Shown here in pieces: positions 17,241 through 25,523 of a DNA stretch of 64,000 nt; the first letter of the stretch is position 1, and each line of letters begins with the position of its first letter. Both the position numbers and the translations under genes were made by a program. The stretch covers positions 62,001 to 126,000 of the forward strand of contig JADLAK010000006.1 in the NCBI GenBank assembly GCA_020848275.1. Reading direction: 5' to 3'. The notes under the pieces were generated by a model. That model worked only from the letters and a program-made list of their open reading frames with translations, ran no database searches and was not told where the DNA came from. The DNA comes from Planctomycetota bacterium. GTDB taxonomy: Bacteria; Planctomycetota; UBA8742; UBA2392.

Positions 17241-17959
17241 GCGGCCTCCTCGACCGGCTCCTTCAGCACGGTCGGCGCGGTCTCACTCAGCACGCCCTTG
17301 TCGAGATGAATCCTGCGCCCGGCAAAAGATGCGGCGTGCGGATCGTGTGTCACGAGCAGGATGGTCTTGCCGAAGCGGCTGTTGAGGATGCGGAGAATGC
17401 CCAGCACTTCTTCCTCGGAATTGCGGTCGAGGTTGCCGGTGGGCTCGTCGGCTGCGATGATTTTCGGGTCGGTGACAATGGCACGCGCGATCGCCACGCG
17501 CTGCTGCTGGCCGCCGGACAACTGGCGCGGGTAGTGGCGCAGGCGATCGTCCAGCCCTACCGCCGTCAGAGCCATTTTGGCCTGGTGCTTGCGCTGGCGC
17601 GAGGAAAGCGGCAGCAGCATCAGGGGCAGCTCGACGTTCTCTTGCGCCGTCAAGACCGGCATCAGGTTGAACTGCTGGAACACGTAGCCGATGTTGCGAT
17701 TGCGCCAGCGCGCCAGTTTGGCGTCGGACAGCTCGGCCAGGTTCACGCCGCCCACGTGCACCAGGCCCGCCGTTGGCTTGTCCACACCGGCGATGATGTT
17801 CATGAGCGTGGTTTTGCCCGAGCCCGAGGGGCCCATCAGCGAGACAAATTCGCCCTCGGCGATGTCGAGGTTTACGCCGTCCAGCGGCGTTACCTTGGAT
17901 TCGCCGGTGTCGTAGGTCTTGCGCAGGTTGCGCACGCTGATGATGGTCGTGGCGCTCAT
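17237..17959 (-). CDS. ABC transporter ATP-binding protein (LolD/MacB type)
   Basis: The 240-residue ATPase has Walker [11 protein letters not shown]-loop [10 protein letters not shown], signature [14 protein letters not shown], Walker [14 protein letters not shown] and the switch histidine LLVTHDPH. It belongs to the LolD/MacB-type family that powers FtsX-like permeases without moving substrate through the membrane pore. The start at 17959 overlaps the HlyD stop (ATGA) and the stop overlaps the permease start. The substrate is unknown. Confidence 0.93.
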   Translation of the reverse strand: MSATTIISVRNLRKTYDTGESKVTPLDGVNLDIAEGEFVSLMGPSGSGKTTLMNIIAGVDKPTAGLVHVGGVNLAELSDAKLARWRNRNIGYVFQQFNLMPVLTAQENVELPLMLLPLSSRQRKHQAKMALTAVGLDDRLRHYPRQLSGGQQQRVAIARAIVTDPKIIAADEPTGNLDRNSEEEVLGILRILNSRFGKTILLVTHDPHAASFAGRRIHLDKGVLSETAPTVLKEPVEEAA

Positions 17960-19503
17960 GGTTGCGCCTCCGCTTCCAGCCGCACCGCCGCGCCGTCCTC
18001 CAGCATTGGAAGGTTGGTAACAGCGACCAGGTCGCCGCTGAAAACGCCGGATTTGACGACAATTCCCGCGCCGACGGTTTCGCCCAACTCGACGGGCGTC
18101 AATTTGGCCTTGCCGGCGCGAATCACAAACACGAAGTCCTTGCCCTCGCGTTTGGCAAGCGCCGCGCGCGGCAGCACCAGCGGTTTTTGCTCGAGCGGAA
18201 CATCGTCGCTTTCCACTTCGTTTGCCAGAAAGTCCACTGTGACGGTCATGTCGATGCGCAGGTTGTCGTCGGGCTCGTGGATCAGCACCTTGGCGCGCAG
18301 CGTGTCGCGCGCCAGGTTGGCAAGCGGGTCGAGCCGGATCACCTCGCCCTGGTATGGCTTGTCCTTGCGCGCCACCAGTTTCACTAGACAGCCCTGGCCG
18401 ACCTTCAGTTGCGCGACCTGCTCCTGGCGCACGTCCACGCGTGCCCACATGACCTTGGGGTCGTACAGGGTCAGGATTGCCCGCATGTCGCGCATCAGCG
18501 CCGCGCCGGGCTGCACGCGGATGTCCAGCACCCGGCCGGCAATAGGCGCCTTGATCGAACAGTACGCCAACTGCAACTCTGCCGCGGCAAGTTCGGCCTT
18601 TGACGCCTCGGCCTCGGCGGCTGCGGTCTTCGCGGCGGCTTCTGCTTCCTCGATTTCCTGCGGCCGCGCGCCCGAGATCAGGAGCTTGAGATGCTGGTCG
18701 GCCTCCTCCAACCCCGCGCGTGCTTCATCGACTTCCGTGGTCAGATACCCCGCCTTCAGCCGCGCAAGTTCAGCCTCGGCGGCTTCGGCGCGCCGCAGCA
18801 TCGAGTGGTACTCGGCCTCGTCGCGCTCGATCTTGCCCAGGGCAAAACCGCCGCTTCGGCGCAGTTCCTCGTTGCGGCGCACCACGCCTTCCAGGTACTT
18901 CACCTGGATGCGCATTTCTTCCATGCGCGCGTTGGCCTGGGCGATTTCCTCGACTCGATAACCCGCACTCATGCGCGCGAAATTCGCCTCGGCGCGCTTG
19001 CGCGCCGCGCGCGCGGCCTCGATTTCCTCGGGCCGTGTGCCGGCCTTCAACCGTGCCAGTCGCGCAGCGGCTTCCTCCGACCGCGCCGTCGCCGCATCGC
19101 TCCTTGCGGTTGCGGCGGCCGCCGCGGCTTCATAGGACGCGGGATCAAGGCGCGCGATCTCCTGGTCGTAGCCAACGTCGTCACCCATGGCGACCAGTAA
19201 CTCGTCGATGGTGCCCTCAACACGCGCGCTGACGACGATGGGATTGGGCCAGGCGGGCTCAACCCAGCCGCCCGCCGTGAAAGCCTGCGCCTTATCGGCG
19301 ACGGCGCGTCCGACAGCATGTACGCGAATGGGAATCCCCCCTTGGGACTGCGCCGGGGTGACAAACAGATAAAGGTAGGCCAGCGTCGCAACGCCAAGCA
19401 CCAGCAGCAACGTCAGGACGCGCCACCAGCGGGAAACGCCATCGGGCGCGGCGAGGTTTTCCTCGGGCAAGTCCAGGCGCAACGCTTCGAGGTCGATACC
19501 CAT
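17956..19503 (-). CDS. HlyD/MacA-type periplasmic adaptor
   Basis: The 515-residue membrane-fusion protein has one N-terminal transmembrane helix (about residues 30-50). A biotinyl-lipoyl half follows (SARVEGTIDELLVAMGDDV), then a long Ala/Glu-rich coiled coil (about 125-310), the second lipoyl half (YCSIKAPIAGRVLDIRVQPG) and beta-barrel regions. The coiled coil contains several copies of an L-K-A-G-x-R-P-E-E-I-E-type motif. It would join the ABC permease pair to an outer-membrane channel. No outer-membrane TolC-like gene is in the window. It lies between a hemerythrin gene and the ATPase gene in the same operon. Confidence 0.9.
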   Translation of the reverse strand: MGIDLEALRLDLPEENLAAPDGVSRWWRVLTLLLVLGVATLAYLYLFVTPAQSQGGIPIRVHAVGRAVADKAQAFTAGGWVEPAWPNPIVVSARVEGTIDELLVAMGDDVGYDQEIARLDPASYEAAAAAATARSDAATARSEEAAARLARLKAGTRPEEIEAARAARKRAEANFARMSAGYRVEEIAQANARMEEMRIQVKYLEGVVRRNEELRRSGGFALGKIERDEAEYHSMLRRAEAAEAELARLKAGYLTTEVDEARAGLEEADQHLKLLISGARPQEIEEAEAAAKTAAAEAEASKAELAAAELQLAYCSIKAPIAGRVLDIRVQPGAALMRDMRAILTLYDPKVMWARVDVRQEQVAQLKVGQGCLVKLVARKDKPYQGEVIRLDPLANLARDTLRAKVLIHEPDDNLRIDMTVTVDFLANEVESDDVPLEQKPLVLPRAALAKREGKDFVFVIRAGKAKLTPVELGETVGAGIVVKSGVFSGDLVAVTNLPMLEDGAAVRLEAEAQP

Positions 19504-19524
19504 GGGATTTGCCCTGCGCGTGAA

Positions 19525-20127
19525 CTAATCGATGCTAATGCCGGAGCGGACTACAGGTTCAACTGTAAATCGCGCGCCGTTGGCAGCCCGGCGTTCGCAC
19601 ATTTCCGCGGCAAGCTCGGCGCGTTCCTGCGGCGTGAAGATCACCTGGATGGCGGGAAAAATGTCGCGTTCCTCGACCAGCATGTGCGAGGTGTAGATGC
19701 GATAAAGTTGGTTCACGAGTTGCCGGAACTCCACCAACGGCTGCTTGATGTTTTCGCAAGCGGGGAAACTCTCCAGCGGGACTTGCCGGATCAGGGCACG
19801 GGCGGCCTCTCCCGCCTTTTCCTGCAGTTCCGCGAGTTCGGCGTGGTCTTTCTCGATGTGTTGAAGCAGATATGCGAAATGGCTCTGCGGGTCGCGCAGC
19901 TTGCCGCGCAAACGCGGATGCAGCGAATCCTCCTCATCGCGTGCATGCAGCGCGACGTCGGTCTGCAAAAACTTCAGGGCCTGCGAAAGCTGCGGCACAA
20001 GCCGGAAGTCGCCCTTGCCGACGGCGAACAGGCGGCCGGCGCGAACCAGGTTGTGCAGGTGCGTACGTAATTGCTGGTGGGCGGCCACCAGCATGAACAG
20101 CGGGTCGTCAATATGCGTGGCGTTCAT
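19525..20127 (-). CDS. Hemerythrin-domain protein
   Basis: The 200-residue helical protein has hemerythrin-like ligands: VAAHQQLRTHLHN, HARDEEDSLHPRLR, QHIEKDHAEL and YTSHMLVEERDIFPA. Stand-alone hemerythrins bind O2 or NO, or serve in repair of iron centres. The start at 20127 overlaps the preceding FmdE-like gene by four bases (ATGA), and the HlyD gene follows 21 bases later. Its place between a nitric-oxide-type membrane protein and an export system is unusual. Confidence 0.85.
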   Translation of the reverse strand: MNATHIDDPLFMLVAAHQQLRTHLHNLVRAGRLFAVGKGDFRLVPQLSQALKFLQTDVALHARDEEDSLHPRLRGKLRDPQSHFAYLLQHIEKDHAELAELQEKAGEAARALIRQVPLESFPACENIKQPLVEFRQLVNQLYRIYTSHMLVEERDIFPAIQVIFTPQERAELAAEMCERRAANGARFTVEPVVRSGISID

Positions 20128-20756
20128 GGCGTGCTCCCAACGAGGTCCGCCGACGCCGACGACTCGATCACCCGCTGCGGGTGCTCTACAATCGCCTGCA
20201 CACGGCGCGCCCAGGAGGACTGGAAGCGCGGCAGTGCACCGGTGTCGCCGGCCAGCGCCTCGCGCATCACCGCCGGCATGTCTCTGTCGATGGGCAGGCG
20301 CTCGGAAAACGCGGTCACCCGCGTCGACGCCCCGGTGTCGGTGCGCGTGAAGAGGACGCTGCCAAAGGGCACGCCCTTGGGGTCAAATTCGAGCAGGTTG
20401 TTGCGCGCAAACCGGCCACCGATGCCGCGAAAGCCGGTGTCCGCCGCCGCGCCGGTGATATAGCCGATGACTTGCGCCAGCGGCCCGTTGGCAAAGGCGT
20501 CAGGCGCGCTGGCCACGGTTATGCGGACCTTACCGCGCTCGGGCGTTGCGTTGCCAAACAGGGTCAGCAGTGCGCGGCGTGTCATTTCAAAGGCTATGGC
20601 CACCGTCGGGCAAAGGTGGCCCGCGAACTTGCCCGCGTCGGCCAGCGTGAATGTCAACAGTTCGCCGGGCGCGGTGAAGCCGAGAAACTCGCTGAGTTCA
20701 TCGTGCAGCACAATGGGCACGGCCTTGTTGGCAATCTTGTCGAGTTCAGTACTCAT
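20124..20756 (-). CDS. FmdE-like protein
   Basis: The 210-residue soluble protein has the segment FTLADAGKFAGHLCPTVAIAFE, which resembles the HGHxCPG region of FmdE-family proteins (named after a formylmethanofuran dehydrogenase subunit), with further similarity in the following VRITVASAPDAF region. No signal peptide is visible. Its role is unknown; members of the family often bind metal near molybdenum or redox systems. The start overlaps the upstream stop by one base (TAATG), so translation is coupled to the NnrS-like gene. Family assignment is tentative. Confidence 0.45.
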   Translation of the reverse strand: MSTELDKIANKAVPIVLHDELSEFLGFTAPGELLTFTLADAGKFAGHLCPTVAIAFEMTRRALLTLFGNATPERGKVRITVASAPDAFANGPLAQVIGYITGAAADTGFRGIGGRFARNNLLEFDPKGVPFGSVLFTRTDTGASTRVTAFSERLPIDRDMPAVMREALAGDTGALPRFQSSWARRVQAIVEHPQRVIESSASADLVGSTP

Positions 20757-22759
20757 TACCGTGTTCCTTTCATCGCCGCGCCAAGCCGCGCGAGCGTTTC
20801 GTCGAGATTGAGCCCGTGGTGGGCACAGGCGTTGGCTATTGTGTCGGCGCCGCCGCAACAGGCGTCCAGGTGCAGTTCCGAAAAGACCGGCACAGTGGCG
20901 GGATAACGGCGAGCCGCCTCGGCGACGGTGAGGTTTGGGTCTATGGCGGGTGCGGCGCAGGAGTGAGCGTCGTGGCGCACGCCGTTGTCGTTGCGGGTGG
21001 CCGCCTGCAGGTCCGCAAGCACGGCCATCAGGTCGACTTTCTGGAAGCGGCAGGCTTGTTCGAGTGTCGTGCTGCGGGCAAGGGTGTTGCGAAGTACCGG
21101 GTTGGCCAGCAGCGTGAAGCCGTGCTTGAGCAATACCGGCAGCGTCTGCGGCCAGCGTTGCACGATCATCGCTACGCGGGCCTGCGGCGCGACCACGACG
21201 GTTTCGGCGGTCATGGCGTGTCCGGCCTTCTGGCGCGCGGCCATCATGCGCATCAGGTGGATGGCCCAAAGCGTCAGCGCCGTGACTTCAAGGGTGCCGC
21301 TGACGCCGAGCGTGTTGAAGGTGACGGAGGAGAAGTCGGTCAGCACCTGGTTGCTGACGCGCAGGAAGCAGCCGAGGTTGATCAGCACAAAAGGCAGCCA
21401 CAACTTCGAGAGCTTGGCGGTGTCGAGGCCGTTGAGGTTGGCCACGACCTTGGCGCCGACGCCAAGGATGCTCATCGAGATGAATCCCACGGTGATGGCG
21501 TGGCGCATCGAGCCGTGGAAGGCGTGGCTGAAGGTTTGCCCCGTCAGGCGGTTGTAGAAGGGCTCGAACGCCAGCATGAGCAGGCTAACGCTGAGCCAGA
21601 TGTGGCTGGCGCGGATGAATTTGACGCTGCGGTCGTTGCCGGTGACTTTGCCCAAGGGTCCAAACGACCACGAAATCAGCAGCCCCGGGACGACGATCAA
21701 AAGCGTGGCGACGTAATAGGGCACGGAGAAAACGGCGAAGTTGCGGGTGCCAAGCATCAGCGCGAACAAAACCGCCGAGGCCAGGATGCCGACATTGAGC
21801 GGCCAGAAGAGCCAGCGGTACATCCGTTCGCCGGGATCTCTGAAGCCGAAGACCGGCGGCACAAAGCGCAGGCTGACGCCGAGGATCATCATCATCGCAA
21901 GGCCGTATATCTGGATGTCGCGCAGCGGGCTCTGGAAAGTCGCGACTCGCGCCACGAGTTCGGGCGCGCTCGTCGCGGTGCTGGTCAGGTAATACAGGAA
22001 GGCATCAAAGAGCAGGCTGACGACAAACCAGCCGGCGGCCGCGAACACCCAATGGTCGTAGACCTCCAGCGGCTTGCGGATCGACCGGTACGACATTCCC
22101 AGCACCACAACAAACAGCACGCCCGCGGCGACCTCAAGCCCCATGCCGACGGCGCCCGAGAGGAACCAGGGCAGGTTGAGGCTGAATTGCTCGCCCACGC
22201 GCTCAATGGCGAAGTACTCGCCGACGACGCGCAGCACGATACCGCCCAGCATTAGCACGAAGCTCGTGGCGGCGAGCCACGGTTTCCACAGCGAGCCGTG
22301 CTTGAAGCGTGGAAACGCCTGGTAGGCGTAACCCATGATGAACAAACCAACCCAGCCGTAGATCTGGCTGTGCCCGTGCGCGTTGACTTCGTTGACCGGC
22401 AGCGCCGTGAACGCGCCCGCAAAGGCGATACGCCACAGCAACAGCGCCCCCCAGACAGCCCCTGCCGTGAGCGTCACCGCAATGCCGCCCATGAAAAAAC
22501 GCCGGTAAATCCCGTCCGCCAGCGACGGCGTGTAATCCACCGCCGGTGCGAGGCTGGGGTCAATCCTTGCGGCGTTGAGTTCCTTCAACAGGCGCGCCTG
22601 GTCGACGCCGTGGGTTTTGGCGAAGAATTCCATCGACTCCGAGGGGCCAAGTTCGCCGCCGCAGCCTTTCAGACCGTATGGGTCCAGAATTCCTCGCAGG
22701 TGGGGGAACTCCTTGAGTGCGTCGGGGATCATGGTGCCGGGATGGATGACTGTGGACAT
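20756..22759 (-). CDS. NnrS-like membrane protein fused to ScdA/RIC-type and DUF1858-type domains
   Basis: The 667-residue protein combines four parts. Residues 1-65 hold a ScdA_N-like motif (ILDPYGLKGCGGE). Residues 88-540 hold about twelve hydrophobic helices with NAHGHSQIYGWVGLFIMGYA and LRFVPPVFGF, resembling NnrS or heme-copper oxidase subunit I relatives. Residues 555-610 resemble DUF1858 (LPVLLKHGFTLLANPVLRNTL). The C terminus repeats the ScdA_N domain with CCGG (VFSELHLDACCGGADTI). ScdA_N is the N-terminal domain of the iron-centre repair protein RIC/YtfE. A role in nitric-oxide response or repair is inferred. The ATG at 22759 is chosen because the conserved N terminus begins there. 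It heads the minus-strand operon. Confidence 0.7.
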   Translation of the reverse strand: MSTVIHPGTMIPDALKEFPHLRGILDPYGLKGCGGELGPSESMEFFAKTHGVDQARLLKELNAARIDPSLAPAVDYTPSLADGIYRRFFMGGIAVTLTAGAVWGALLLWRIAFAGAFTALPVNEVNAHGHSQIYGWVGLFIMGYAYQAFPRFKHGSLWKPWLAATSFVLMLGGIVLRVVGEYFAIERVGEQFSLNLPWFLSGAVGMGLEVAAGVLFVVVLGMSYRSIRKPLEVYDHWVFAAAGWFVVSLLFDAFLYYLTSTATSAPELVARVATFQSPLRDIQIYGLAMMMILGVSLRFVPPVFGFRDPGERMYRWLFWPLNVGILASAVLFALMLGTRNFAVFSVPYYVATLLIVVPGLLISWSFGPLGKVTGNDRSVKFIRASHIWLSVSLLMLAFEPFYNRLTGQTFSHAFHGSMRHAITVGFISMSILGVGAKVVANLNGLDTAKLSKLWLPFVLINLGCFLRVSNQVLTDFSSVTFNTLGVSGTLEVTALTLWAIHLMRMMAARQKAGHAMTAETVVVAPQARVAMIVQRWPQTLPVLLKHGFTLLANPVLRNTLARSTTLEQACRFQKVDLMAVLADLQAATRNDNGVRHDAHSCAAPAIDPNLTVAEAARRYPATVPVFSELHLDACCGGADTIANACAHHGLNLDETLARLGAAMKGTR

Positions 22760-22855
22760 AATGGGCTCCGTCGCTTGACAAGTTATTCGGATACCAATAT
22801 CTTTATATCGGATACAGAGGGATAAATCAACCGGAAGTTCAAGAAAGCCGGCCTT
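22760..22855. promoter_or_regulatory. Divergent promoter with a phased TCGGATAC direct repeat
   Basis: Between the NnrS-like gene and moaA the octamer TCGGATAC occurs at 22787-22794 and 22808-22815, exactly 21 bases (two helical turns) apart. GATACCAATATC (22790-22801) is also a GATA-N4-TATC inverted repeat. The same word appears in inverted orientation at 25449-25461. This looks like an operator controlling both directions. Confidence 0.5.
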
Positions 22856-23836
22856 ATGCAGGACAGCTTTGGCAGACGGGTTCACGCCTTGCGCATCTCG
22901 GTCACCGACCGCTGCAACATGCGCTGCAGCTACTGCGTGTCCGGCGATTTGCTGAAACTCAAGCCCGCCGGCCACCTGCTGTCCCTCGATGAAATCGAAA
23001 CAGTGGTCCGCGCCTCCATGCGGCTGGGCTTCGACTCCTTCCGTTTTACCGGCGGCGAACCCCTGGTGCGCGAGGGCGTGCTTGAGCTGATCGGCCGTGT
23101 CGCCGCGCTCGAAGGCGTGCAGCGTTTGTCGCTTTCGACTAACGGAAGCCTGTTGCACAAGCATTTGCCGGCGCTGGCGGCCGCGGGCGTGCGCAGCCTC
23201 AACATCTCGCTCGATACCCTCGACCCGGGGCGCTTCCGCGCCATTACGCGCGGCGGCGAACTTGCGCCCGTCCTCGACGGCATCGAGGCCGCGGCGGCCG
23301 ACGGGCGGTTTCGCGTCAAGCTGAACGTGGTGATGTTGCGGGGATTCAACGACGACGAAATCGCGGACCTTGCGGCGTTAACGTTGACGCGCGCGCTTTC
23401 AGTGCGCTTCATCGAATACATGCCCTTTGGCGCGTGGCAGCGGGGCGAAGGTATCGCCGACGTCAATCCCGTCATCAGCGTGGATGAGGCGCGCACGCGC
23501 CTGCGCAGCAACTTCCCGCTCGATCAGGATGTCGGCGGCCCGGGCGGCGACGGGCCGGCGACCTACGTGAAGATTTGCGGCGCGCGGGGCTTTGTGGGGT
23601 TCATAAGCCCGGTGCTTGCGCCGTTTTGCGAGCGCTGCAATCGCCTGCGCCTGACCGCCGACGGCGAAATCAAATCCTGCCTGCTTACCGATGATCGTTC
23701 GCGCCTTCGCGACTGGATGCGCAGCCCCGTCTTCAGTTTCAGCGAGCTGGTGTCGCGAATCCGCGAGGCGGTCGTGGCCAAGCCCGAGAAGCACAACTAC
23801 TCGCGCAATTTCGACATGTCGACGGTGGGGGGATAA
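22856..23836 (+). CDS. moaA: GTP 3',8-cyclase (molybdenum cofactor biosynthesis)
   Basis: The 326-residue radical SAM protein starts with FGRRVHALRISVTDRCNMRCSYC, carrying the C-X3-C-X2-C cluster. It has the second, GTP-binding cluster cysteines in FCERCNRLRLTADGEIKSCL and ends in the Gly-Gly that MoaA needs for activity (MSTVGG). It catalyses the first step of molybdopterin synthesis. No other moa or mog genes are in the window. It is divergent from the NnrS-like gene, as expected where molybdenum cofactor is needed for nitrate respiration (inference). Confidence 0.94.
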   Translation: MQDSFGRRVHALRISVTDRCNMRCSYCVSGDLLKLKPAGHLLSLDEIETVVRASMRLGFDSFRFTGGEPLVREGVLELIGRVAALEGVQRLSLSTNGSLLHKHLPALAAAGVRSLNISLDTLDPGRFRAITRGGELAPVLDGIEAAAADGRFRVKLNVVMLRGFNDDEIADLAALTLTRALSVRFIEYMPFGAWQRGEGIADVNPVISVDEARTRLRSNFPLDQDVGGPGGDGPATYVKICGARGFVGFISPVLAPFCERCNRLRLTADGEIKSCLLTDDRSRLRDWMRSPVFSFSELVSRIREAVVAKPEKHNYSRNFDMSTVGG

Positions 23837-23840
23837 CAAG

Positions 23841-23864
23841 CGGGGCAGCCTCGCGGCTGCCCCG
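23841..23864. terminator. Hairpin terminator between moaA and the porin gene
   Basis: A perfect 10-bp stem CGGGGCAGCC (23841-23850) / GGCTGCCCCG (23855-23864) with loop TCGC is followed by TTTCCCC. It sits between converging genes. The T run is short, so efficiency is uncertain. Confidence 0.7.
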
Positions 23865-23887
23865 TTTCCCCTTCGTTACAGCATCAA

Positions 23888-25390
23888 CTAGAACATCCAC
23901 TGCAATTGCAAGCGTAACTGCCAGACGTTCCAGTAGTCGGAGACGTCGTTGGCGAGGCTCGAGGCGCTGCGGTTGGGCATGGGTTGATTGGCCGGCGCGT
24001 TGGACGGCGCCGCGCCCGCGGTGCGCGCGAGCTGGTAGGCGACATAATCGAAGTCGAACTGGACCTTCAGGTTGTGGCCGGCGAAATAGTAGCCCGCGCC
24101 GATGCCGATTTCCTTGGAGTCGGGGCGCAGCGCGAACTGGCGTGTCGAGGCGCCCGCGAGCCAGAACTCGTCGGAATCAATCATGCCGATGCGCACGGCT
24201 ACGTCGAATTGCTTGGGCAAAATGAAGTAGCCGGCCTCGAACGTAATCGCGTTATCGGTCAGGTCGCCCGGTGCGTTGCGGTTGCGCGCCACGCCGTTGC
24301 CCGCCAGCAGCCCAAAGTTGTGGAATTCCGTGTGGCGGTGATACCAGGCGATGTTCACGCTCAACCCGTGCCAGCGCAGATGGCCGTCCAGTGTAAGCGC
24401 GATGGTGTCCTGGCCGCTGTTGAAGCGCCCGGAGCCGCCGGTTGAAGCGACGGGCCGCGGGCGAATGGCGTTGTTGTCGAAGCGGCTGATCAGCCAGTTC
24501 ATCGCAAAACCCACGGAGAACAACAGCTTGTCGTAGGTATCGGCGCCGCGCAGGTCGATCAGGTCATCGGCTACTTCGCCCAGCGGATGGGTCTCAAGGC
24601 GCAGGGCGGGCATCAAGTCCGCGTCGACGCTCTGGCTGAATGACTGCGAGATCGCGGCGCGGTCCATGTTGCGGAAGTCGTTGTTGGCCTTCAGCACGCC
24701 GTTGAATATGCCCACGGTGTATTTTAGCCAGGGACGGTCGTCGCCGATCACGCCGCTGACCCAAAGGCCCTTGCCCCAACCTTGATGGTACGTCTCGTTG
24801 GCAACCGAGCCTTCCGTCAGTTGCTGCTTGTTGTAGCCGCACAGGAAATCGTAGCTGAAAGGAATTTTGGTCTGCCCGGCGCTGACGTTGAAGAACTTGT
24901 ACTTGGCCCACGTGAAATAGGCTTCCTCCGCGATTTCGCCCGCCGGCACCGTCCAGTGAATCAACGCGAAGTACTTGAACTCCTTCTCGAAGATGTTGCC
25001 GCGAAAGAATGTCTTGAAGCGGGTGATCGAGAAGTTGGCGAAGTCGCGCCCGTTGCTGGCCGTCGCGCGGTTAGGGTCGCCCGCACCCTCGCTGTCCTGC
25101 GCGCGCTCGTCGTTGTAGGTCAGCCGAAACTGGACCCACGAGCCCATGATGAAGGCGAAGCGGCCGTCCTCCGTCTGCCAGCTAAAGACATTGTTCTTCA
25201 GCCGCGTGTTGAGCGGCGAATCCTGCCCCTGGCCCTCGCGCTGGACGGTTTTCAGCGCGTCCAGTTCCTGCCTTGCTTCCCCGATTGCCCGTTCAAGCCG
25301 CTGAACCTCCGTTTCGGTTTGCGCATGCGCCGCGGTAGCGGCCAGCGCCAACAACATGCCGATCAAAGCTGCTCTCCCTGATGTGTACAT
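23888..25390 (-). CDS. Phosphate-selective porin O/P-type outer-membrane protein
   Basis: The 500-residue protein has a signal peptide (MYTSGRAALIGMLLALAATAAHA), a short coiled coil (about residues 25-45), then a long beta-barrel ending in the outer-membrane signature WQLRLQLQWMF with terminal Phe. The segment MGSWVQFRLTYNDE and alternating aromatic strands match the OprO/OprP porin family. The ATG at 25390 is chosen because the signal peptide and a GGGAG site start there. The actual solute is unknown. Its promoter shares a motif with the NnrS-like/moaA promoter. Confidence 0.82.
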   Translation of the reverse strand: MYTSGRAALIGMLLALAATAAHAQTETEVQRLERAIGEARQELDALKTVQREGQGQDSPLNTRLKNNVFSWQTEDGRFAFIMGSWVQFRLTYNDERAQDSEGAGDPNRATASNGRDFANFSITRFKTFFRGNIFEKEFKYFALIHWTVPAGEIAEEAYFTWAKYKFFNVSAGQTKIPFSYDFLCGYNKQQLTEGSVANETYHQGWGKGLWVSGVIGDDRPWLKYTVGIFNGVLKANNDFRNMDRAAISQSFSQSVDADLMPALRLETHPLGEVADDLIDLRGADTYDKLLFSVGFAMNWLISRFDNNAIRPRPVASTGGSGRFNSGQDTIALTLDGHLRWHGLSVNIAWYHRHTEFHNFGLLAGNGVARNRNAPGDLTDNAITFEAGYFILPKQFDVAVRIGMIDSDEFWLAGASTRQFALRPDSKEIGIGAGYYFAGHNLKVQFDFDYVAYQLARTAGAAPSNAPANQPMPNRSASSLANDVSDYWNVWQLRLQLQWMF

Positions 25391-25523
25391 GGCGTCTCCC
25401 TTCGTCATTGGGTAAGTCCCGACCTCTTTCATGCAGACCTATTCAAAAGATATTCGTATCCTATAATCTGTATATTGTCCAAACCTTTATCGCCGGCCTT
25501 CCAAACTTTCATCGAAGAGGACT
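25391..25523. promoter_or_regulatory. Divergent promoter with GATA-N4-TATC operator
   Basis: The AT-rich gap between the porin gene and the radical SAM gene contains GATATTCGTATCC at 25449-25461. Its reverse complement matches 12 of 13 bases of the site upstream of the NnrS-like gene, and the match continues for three more bases (CTT). It is a perfect GATA-N4-TATC inverted repeat. Confidence 0.5.

Noticed and set aside
14814-17309. Very long plus-strand open frame opposite the two permease genes
   Set aside because: It is antisense to conserved ABC permease genes, is rich in His/Arg/Asp typical of GC-rich shadow frames, and has no recognisable motif or ribosome site.
17306-18961. Long plus-strand open frame opposite the ATPase and HlyD genes
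   Set aside because: Antisense to clear ATPase and HlyD motifs; composition (Ser/Ala/Arg) is that of a shadow frame.
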